NCBI GenBank assembly: GCA_036924085.1
Contig: JAVGWX010000019.1
Location: 6,589,641 to 6,653,640, forward strand
DNA: 64,000 nt
Origin: Ariolimax columbianus
Lineage: Eukaryota; Mollusca; Gastropoda; Stylommatophora; Arionidae
Reading direction: 5' to 3'
Shown: one piece after another, positions 57,191 through 64,000 of the stretch
Position numbering within the stretch: the stretch's first letter is position 1
Layout of the letters: each line of letters opens with the position of its first letter
Program-made: the position numbers and the translations under genes
Notes under the pieces: generated by a model
The model's database searches: none
Seen by the model: only the letters and a program-made list of their open reading frames with translations
Told to the model about the DNA's origin: nothing

Positions 57191-58659
57191 TTAATTTAGA
57201 GTGAGTTAAGGAGGGATAGTGGTAAAGAAGATTAGGATAGAGCATTAACGTTAACCCTGATACATATTATATTAAATGATACCGTGACTTAGGATATACA
57301 ATTATTGTTAGGACTGTTATCGTTGAAATACTACTGTTTTGTATAAGAATTTTGGCGAGCATGTGTAGGGGAGGTCAAGGGCGGTTATATAAGTTGGGAA
57401 AACAATGGATTTTAGGAAACCCTTTGTTTTCTCTGGCCATGGAAGATGTGTGACAGATTTAGTCTGGTGAGACAAATCGTACTCCCCCTACGGACTTGCC
57501 ACCGGGACATGGTCACTCAGTCGGCGGGTACCGTGACGGATGGCGTAAGAATATCTACGCCATCTTGCAAGTAGCCCCGACTGAGAAAGAGTCCCGGCTT
57601 ATAAAAAGCCTGGCAGGCCAGGAGGAGGAGGAGGTAGGTCGTTTTTAGAGGTTGGTTGGTTGGCCAGCTTGCTGTAACGTTTCTGCGATACACTGTTGGA
57701 GAACGCAGAGCGTGAGATTATCCGATTTGGGCGGATTGGAAAACGAACGTCACCCCACTAGGAGCTGCTTGAACGAACGTTACCCATTTGCAGCAGGTAC
57801 ATTACAACCTGCTACGATCTGCAGTAGTTCTACCTGAATTTGTGCGAAGAGAAAATTATAGAAGCGGCAGTTGAGTGCCGTACTTGAAGAGGGTTCACCA
57901 GCGCGAGCTACCCGATTCCAGCCAGGGCTGCCGAATTTACTCGAGGGTTGCAAGCGGCCGACACCTCAAACTGACTGGACCAGTCTACATCGGCGAGTGT
58001 CTTCAAGTTTAGGCTGAAGTGTGACCAGTTGACCATATTCGCTCGTGTGGTGAGCGATCCTTGTTCTCGGTGACGTGAGCTGACCCGCGGCCATCTATCA
58101 CCGGGTCAGTCGGCTCCTGAGAAAAACAGATCACATTTCATACATGCGGCTGCTGAGTCGTGCTTTTCCTATAAAGAGACGAACGAACAAGTCAAAGGGC
58201 GATCCACCTGGTTTGCACTGACAACGCGAAGTACAAAGCAACGCTATTCCGGCCAAAATTCTGGTCCGCGTGGAGCACGGGAAAGGTGACTATTGACAGT
58301 AGTTCAGGTGTAGAAGGGATTATTTAGGTTAGGTATCCCTGCATAAGAGTGAGTGTGTGTTAGGAATAGTTAGTGAGAATTAAAGAATTTGTTTAGTGGA
58401 GTTTTGTTTCTTGTGTTAGTTGGAGAGCAGTCTTGGGTTTGTTGATTTGATAGAGCAAGACCTTGTCCACTGCTACACTTTTAGAGCACACAGAATATTA
58501 AAAACAAGGTATAATTAATTTGAAGGTACGGTAATTCAAGGAAAATTGCGGTGCAAGAACTGATCTTTGGCTAAAGCGGAGGATCATGTGAAATAATATG
58601 GAGGGAACAGGGAATTAAATATTTACAACAGAGGACGGGGACATAGGAGCAGACGCCTA

Positions 58660-58860
58660 CCGTAGATTAGTCGGTAGCTGAGATAGATGAGAGCAAAAGT
58701 TACCATATGTTGGTCGGTAGCTAAGATAGAGCACAGGGCTACGGTAGGTTGGTCGGTAGCTAAGAAAGATCACATAGTAGAAGGCTACATAACACTTTGG
58801 TCGGTAGCTAAGACAGACAGCATAGCAGAAGGCTAACGTAGGTTGTAGGATAGGCCACAC
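58660..58860. repeat. ~60-bp tandem repeat, 4 copies
   Basis: Four units keyed on ggtcggtagctaagayaga, each followed by a variable stretch of about 40 bp. The left arm holds a shorter, inverted version at 43700-43810 (atcttagtaaccgacctagc). Confidence 0.75.
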
Positions 58861-60124
58861 AATAGATCTGAAGTTCAGTAGTTAGAATGAAGAGATAGAT
58901 CAGAAAAGTCACGGAAGCTGATACTAGCACAAAGAGAGAACCAGCGACCAAGCATTTGTTAGCATTTGACGGTCTGTGTTATCCTTTTTAAATCGTCACA
59001 CGTGACGCTGAATTCGAAGTCACTGCATGTCATTCGTCTGCGTACGATTCAGATATATACGTATTTCGTCAAGCACTACGCTGTCGTTCCAGACAACAAG
59101 TCGTAACACAGGTGTTACTCTTGGATTGACGTCTATAGTAACAGGACCCCTGTCGTCTGTAGTTGACACGATAACTCCTGCCATTAAGGGTGTTAGGCTC
59201 GAGTTAGGGAACTAATACGGAACAAGATCTGCTGCATTCGTTAAATAGTTCTGACTAGACGACGAAGGAGAGGAACCAGCAGATCGTATCGCTGAAAATA
59301 TCTTCCTGACATAAAGACGAGACAGGAAATTTAGATAGCACATGCGTTGCAGAAGCTGAGAGGTGGAGGATGAGGCCACCAGACGAGCGAGGATCAAACG
59401 ATAGGACAGAGAACAGTTAGCTAACGGCATTGAGACAACTTAAAGTGATATAGAACTGTGAATAGAAAATTAGCTAGAATTAATGACGTGATGGAACTTG
59501 TGGTAAATTAAAAGCAAGATAAATGCATGTGCTATTTGCACGAAACTCTTGAGAGACATTGTTGTTAGTTGAGTGTGAACAATATACGATTTCCGTGCCT
59601 AGTTTAATAATATAATGTGTATGCTCTTTGTCAAAAAAACATTCATTTGTTTTTTGCTTCTGTTAAAATAATTGTTAGTTATTTCTGAGGTAAGGCTCAG
59701 GAAGAAATGTAATGGTGATACAGTGAGCCTGTAACATCGGTCATAAAGACAAGCACTGAAAGCCGTGGTTAATAACATTTAAGTTATCTAAAATCTTAAC
59801 ATTTTGCATAACCAAAATAACATGTACCGGAGAAAGCAAATAATGTAGTCATTGATTTGATCAAATAATAAATCAATTCTCGGATCTGAACATCTACATT
59901 TCTTTGCACGGTAAGAAGAACGCACCAAGATGGCGCCAGTTCCGAAATACGTTTACAGCAAAACATCTTCAACGGCCAATTTTGGACTCCAATTCAACGT
60001 AATTTGTTTTTTTCTGGACGTAATCTATATTTTAGTGCTCACGATACCGTTTTAAAATGAGGAATATGAAACTGTGACTGGCCTAGCCAGCCGACATTCG
60101 ACTTGAATTTTATTGTATGTACTA

Positions 60125-60620
60125 ACTTAACCCTACGACTTTATACTGTGTTAAAAGACTCTGCAGAGTATGTATGTATACATCCAGTTTAATTTCCCTT
60201 ACCTTCCTCTAAAAGATATACATTCAATGTATTTATAAATTCATGTATTGCCCCTGCTTTCACTAACCTCATGTGGCAATGCTTTCCAAGCAATCGCCAC
60301 TATCTGACAAAAAGATTCCATAGACGTCTAATCTGGACGTCTCTTTAGTTAATTTTTAGCTGTGCGCTCTTGTTCGTATGGTTGTGATTTAGAAATAAGA
60401 AAAAAACTTGCTATAGTCTAATGCATCCTTTCCTCTAAACATCTTATACACCTGTATTAAATCACCTCGAATTTTTCTTTTTCTAGAAACTGAGAAACTG
60501 AGTCTTTCCTCCCAACTGTAATTCTGGAACCCCACTATCAGCTTTGTCGATTTTTTTTGCAACCTAACTCGGACATGATTTTGCTTATATTTCTTATCAG
60601 ATATATGTGCTGTATACTAT
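60125..60620 (-). mobile_element. CR1-like LINE 3' end
   Basis: The minus strand reads LQKKSTKLIVGFQNYSWEER, SVSRKRKIRGDLIQVYKMF, SDSGDCLESIAT and LDVYIHTLQSLL, the C-terminal block of the family seen at 20505 and 42465. Confidence 0.75.
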
Positions 60621-60689
60621 TTGCTTGAAATATGTAATCAATGTACCCATTAACTAAAAAATTTTTTTAAATCATACACACAACTTTCC

Positions 60690-60995
60690 GTAACGTATTT
60701 ATACTGGTTTAGAAGACTCTGCAGAGTCTGTATACAACCAGTTTTATTTACATGGCCCTGCTATAAAAGCTATGTGCATCCAATTCATTCTTAAATGCAT
60801 TAATTGTTTCTGCCTTCAATAGTACCTGTGGCAATACATTTTAAGCTTTCACCACTCTCTGAATAACAAATATTTCAAAATATCTAATATGGATCTTTCT
60901 TTAGTTAATTCGTAGCTATGTACACTTGTTCTTGTAGATGGTTGGATTTTGAAAAAAAAGTGTTATAGCCCAATGTATTCATTCCTGTGATTATC
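60690..60995 (-). mobile_element. Second CR1-like 3' end fragment
   Basis: About 300 bp repeating the last part of 60125-60620 (ctctgcagagtctgtatac, tcaccactctctgaata, atctttctttagttaatt), in the same orientation. Either a tandem duplication or a second truncated insertion. Confidence 0.65.
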
Positions 60996-60999
60996 TTAC

Positions 61000-62640
61000 T
61001 TACTTAGTCGCTTCTCTTGAGTACTTCTGTTTGGCCTAAACCCACAATGAGTTTCATCCATATTTGGCTTAATCCTAGAGTAGACTTTCCCGGGGACACT
61101 GAGATGGGAAATACCTCTGTGATTTTCACATTGTCGATTGTCAAACTTTTTAAATATTGGTATTATTATTGGAACCTGCCAGTCTCTTGGAATCTTCTTG
61201 TGGCGCCAAGCTGCCTTAAAAATCTTCATGAATAGCATCTCTCCTGCCGCTCCCATGTATTTAACCATTTCTGGTGTTATACCAACATGTCCTGCTGCTT
61301 TACCAATCTAAATTTTCTCCAATGCTGCTTTTAGTTCTTCCATTATATCTTTCCCCTCCATGGCTCCCTCTTCTTGAATTGGGACTGTTACTTAAAGAGC
61401 TTAGTTTTACTCCACTCCAAGGATATCTGAGAAATATTTTTCCCATCTGTTCATTACCCCTTCTGGGGCGGTCAACAGCGCACCGTGTTTCTATTTAACA
61501 AATTTCAAGAGGCATTCATTGTCCTTCTCATGTTCTTTAAGGTCCTGTAGAAAAGTTAATGGTTTTCTCCAGCATTATTTTCCAGTTTCTCTCCAAATTC
61601 TTCCCAGGATTTCTGTTTGGCCTTGAGCAGTCTTCGTTGCTTCTGTTCTAACATTGACATAATCTTTATATTTCTTTGTTTGTTCTTCTGTATTCCTAGC
61701 CTATAGGTATTGCTTCCATTACTTTCTTTTCTCGTATTATTCTTTTAACGTCTTCTATCCACCATGGTGTACTCTTTCTCTTCCACCCTTCTTTGGTTTG
61801 ACCGCATGCCTCTGCTGCAGCCTCTTTGAGGATGTCTTTGAATTTTACCCAGAGCATTTCCATATCTTCTTTCGATTCCTCTATCCTTGCTATTGCTATT
61901 GTTATGAGCCCTTGTTATCTCCTTAACATCTGGTTCTCGTAGTTTTTAAGCCTTAATTGTATTGTCTTCTCGTATGTTATGTTTCATGCTTGCTGGTGGA
62001 TGTTGCGTGGCTGGATAGTGTTTTTCAATTTCTCTCTTTATTTTAACTAGGTAGTGGTAGCTTCCTATCTCTGGTCCTCTGAACAATCTAGCATCCTTTA
62101 CATACTTGAAATCAGTTTTCCTCACTATTGCATAGTCCATTACGGATCTTTCATTTCTTGCCGGTTCGCATCTTGTGTAGGCATGGATACTCTTGTGTGG
62201 AAACCTTGTATTTGTAATGACAAGGTTTTGCTCTCTGCAGAATCTCAGCAGTCGTTTTCCATTCTCATTTAAGACATCTTCATAATTACCGATCACTCCA
62301 TCCGATCTAGAATAGTCGTTTCCAACTCTTGCGTTTAAGTCTTCAAGGATAAGTATTTCATTTTGGCAATAGCCAATGGTGTTTTATGTCAGTGCTCTCC
62401 TCTTCGTTTTGTTCATACGCAGTGATGATATCCATTTGACTGTGCTCCTCTTGTAGAATTAGAACCATCAGTCGTTCTGAAATGAACTTCCATCCTTTAA
62501 TGTTTGCTTTGTTATTTATGTCCACTATACAGCCAACCCCTGCCCTGGCTGGTTCACTTATGGGAACTCCGCTGTAGTATCTTCTTCTTCTTCGTACGCT
62601 GGTTACAGCGATACACTGCAGGCGATATAGAGGCGATGTC
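61000..62640 (-). mobile_element. LINE with APE and RT start, 3' truncated
   Basis: Minus strand: APE text at 62358-62642 (GVGCIVDINNKANIKGW, SERLMVLILQEEHSQMDIIT), APE end at 61946-62296 (NENGKRLLRFCREQNLVITN, MDYAIVRK), linker, then the RT start at 60996-61268 (IFKKFDNRQCENHRGISHLS, CGFRPNRSTQ). RT stops just after motif 2 and abuts CR1-like sequence, so the active site is missing. RTE-like, clade uncertain. Confidence 0.75.
61946..62296 (-). pseudogene. APE C-terminal half of the 61-62.6 kb LINE
   Basis: 116 codons: NENGKRLLRFCREQNLVITN, SIHAYTRCEPARNERSVMDY, AIVRKTDFKYVKDARLFRGP and SYHYLVKIKREI. The terminal SDH of the APE fold has become SYH. Confidence 0.75.
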
Positions 62641-62649
62641 ACTGGCGAT

Positions 62650-63220
62650 CATCGTACTGTACGACGGCCAGGTATACCCTGGTCCACCTTCTCACATAAT
62701 ACTGTTGAAGTATGATAGTCGTTGCTGCAAGCTACCAAAGAAACATAGCTAAGAGTTAACAATTGTGTACGAACTACTTCAAACAACTGAGAACGTGGGG
62801 CTTCAAACAACTGAGCACGTGAGGTTTCGAGCAACTGCGCAGTGACATGCTTTCCGGTTGTTCAAGATGGTGGTGGATTCCAATTGACAGTACATAGATC
62901 TATACTATTTCAGGATAATTATTAGTGTTTGAGAATCAAGTTGTGTAATAATAACATAGTTGTACTTGTAGCGTACTGTAGCATTCGTATCTTCAAATAG
63001 TGGTATGGTTGTAACAGATAGTTAGTGACTTGATAGAATCAAATAGCGTGGCATTGTGTGTGGTAGTAATATAAAATTTAGTATAGGCCTAGCAGTATTT
63101 AGTGATTCGTTCTTGTAAGTTAAATACCAGTGACATTTGATTTTTTTGGTGTTGCTTTAACAAGTATATATTTTCTTAGGTATTAGTATACATTATTGGC
63201 ATACGGTAATAACTATAATA
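62650..63220. other. Unassigned spacer
   Basis: No recognised gene. A short duplication (tcaaacaactgagaacgtg and tcaaacaactgagcacgtg) lies at about 62778-62822. Confidence 0.4.
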
Positions 63221-63224
63221 ATTA

Positions 63225-63720
63225 GTATGGCCGATGAGACCAGACGAAATGCTATGAAGAAAGGCTAGGTCAGATTGTGTGATGTGTGGCGGCAGTGTTT
63301 GTTCAAGTATTAGTGTATGGTTAGATACAACGTTGGAAGATGGAGGAACATTTATATGTAGGGTGTGGTGCTGACGAGGGACAGGCTCGAATGGAGTGCG
63401 ATATAAAAACGCATCAGCAGAGATTGGAGGAGATTGAAAAGAGGCAAATGGAAATAGAAGAAAAACAGAGAAAATAGAAGGGGGACAATAGACAATAGTG
63501 GAAATTTAAGAAAAAAGCAGCAGTTATATATTCGGGGTGATACAATTAAACCAGATTCAGTTAAGTATGGGTTGGAGAAGGTGATATGATTTGGAAGTAG
63601 GAAATATTTTAGTGAGGCAACAGTTCACATGTTAGAGAGCTGTTCAGATAAGTATACACATATAGGTGAGGGTTCAGTATTTGTAGTAGGAGATTCAATG
63701 ATGATGGAGGTTGGTAGACT
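63225..63720 (+). pseudogene. Possible LINE ORF1 remnant
   Basis: In shifting frames: ADETRRNAMKKG, a short heptad-like QQRLEEIEKRQMEIEEKQRK, and VVGDSMMMEVGR near 63684. A coiled coil followed by an IGDS-type start of a GDSL/SGNH esterase is seen in some CR1 ORF1 proteins, so this could be such a remnant. Evidence is thin. Confidence 0.3.
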
Positions 63721-64000
63721 TTAGTCTAAACAAGATACGTTTGAAAAAATGAATATTTGGGGAAGAATAATTGAGGACATAGAGGGGAGAAAAAAGAGGA
63801 TAGATGAGAGCAAACAGTCATGTGGTATTGTAAGAAAATAATAATGTAAAGAGTTATGGTACCGACATAATTATGAATTAATACATAAGTCTTATTGGAA
63901 CACTTAAGGAAAACAAGTTCAGAAACGTCACAATGATGGACATTTAAGATAGCCTGGACCCATCTGCGCTATCTAAAGAGTAAGATAATAGGTCTCGACT
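63721..64000. other. Unassigned end of window
   Basis: AT-rich sequence with no recognised feature. Confidence 0.35.

Larger units (their letters stand above)
55376..58477 (+). mobile_element. Possible LTR-type insertion in the right arm
   Basis: Homology to the left arm breaks at 55375 and 58478. The motif tgtgacagatttagtctgg followed by gagacaa occurs at both 55376 and 57449. The segment 57449-58477 starts TGT and ends ACA, about 1.03 kb, with a TATA-like cttataaaaagcc near 57598, as an LTR might. Only the first ~30 bp of the matching 5' copy are present. No gag, protease, RT or integrase motif was found. Tentative. Confidence 0.35.

Noticed and set aside
62579..62598. Another element N insertion (cttcttcttcttcgtacg)
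   Set aside because: Only 18 nt match the element N tail, too little to separate a stub from a simple repeat.

Overview
This is eukaryotic repeat DNA with no host gene that I can recognise. The window is a nested pile of decayed non-LTR retrotransposons (LINEs) with tandem repeats and rRNA pseudogene sequence between them. The 18S pieces carry text that I associate with molluscan, probably gastropod, 18S. That taxonomic call is from memory and is moderate only. No transposon ORF is complete; nearly all carry stops or frameshifts.

The dominant family, called element N here, is a LINE with an APE endonuclease, a reverse transcriptase (RT), an RNase H (RNH), a C-terminal Cys/His motif and a (GAA)n 3' tail. 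It resembles I-clade/Nimbus-like elements known from molluscs. Six insertions are visible: copy A (1-1699, +, 5' end outside the window), copy 1 (3366-8309, -), copy 2 (30076-39366, -), copy 4 (about 35564-37665, +, nested in copy 2), copy 3 (45054-49101, -) and a 3' stub (54289-54481, +).

The key observation is that copies 1 and 2 carry rRNA sequence inside their target-site duplications, at the LINE 5' end and on the same strand. Reading 5' to 3' on the minus strand, copy 2 is: GC-rich sequence in the 5'ETS position, the first ~1.1 kb of 18S, two 18S-core/28S fusion units, the last ~450 nt of 28S, the LINE 5'UTR, the LINE ORFs, then (GAA)n. An 11-bp perfect duplication (tggatagatcc) brackets the whole 9.3-kb block, and the CR1 reading frame resumes on the other side. 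Copy 1 has the same 28S-3'-end/LINE junction and the same 18S-core/28S fusion, starts in a different 18S segment, and has a 12-bp duplication with two mismatches. The simplest reading is a LINE lineage mobilised as an rRNA-LINE read-through transcript, possibly from a rearranged rDNA unit and possibly by Pol I. The transcript and polymerase are inference.

Layout: 0-10 kb, copy A, then a minus-strand RTE-like LINE split by chimeric copy 1. 10-15 kb, a 47-bp x12 satellite, a 44-bp repeat and a LINE remnant. 15-21.5 kb, two more RNH-bearing LINE families, a LINE remnant and a CR1-like fragment. 22-28.6 kb, small LINE remnants. 29.2-42.7 kb, one CR1-like element split in three by chimeric copy 2 (itself holding copy 4 in its 18S part) and by a BovB-like RTE. 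42.5-50.1 and 53.9-60.4 kb, a diverged inverted duplication whose arms supply empty sites for two element N insertions. Between the arms lie two RTE-like LINEs and a long (AT)n tract. 60-64 kb, CR1-like 3' ends, another LINE and possible ORF1 remains.
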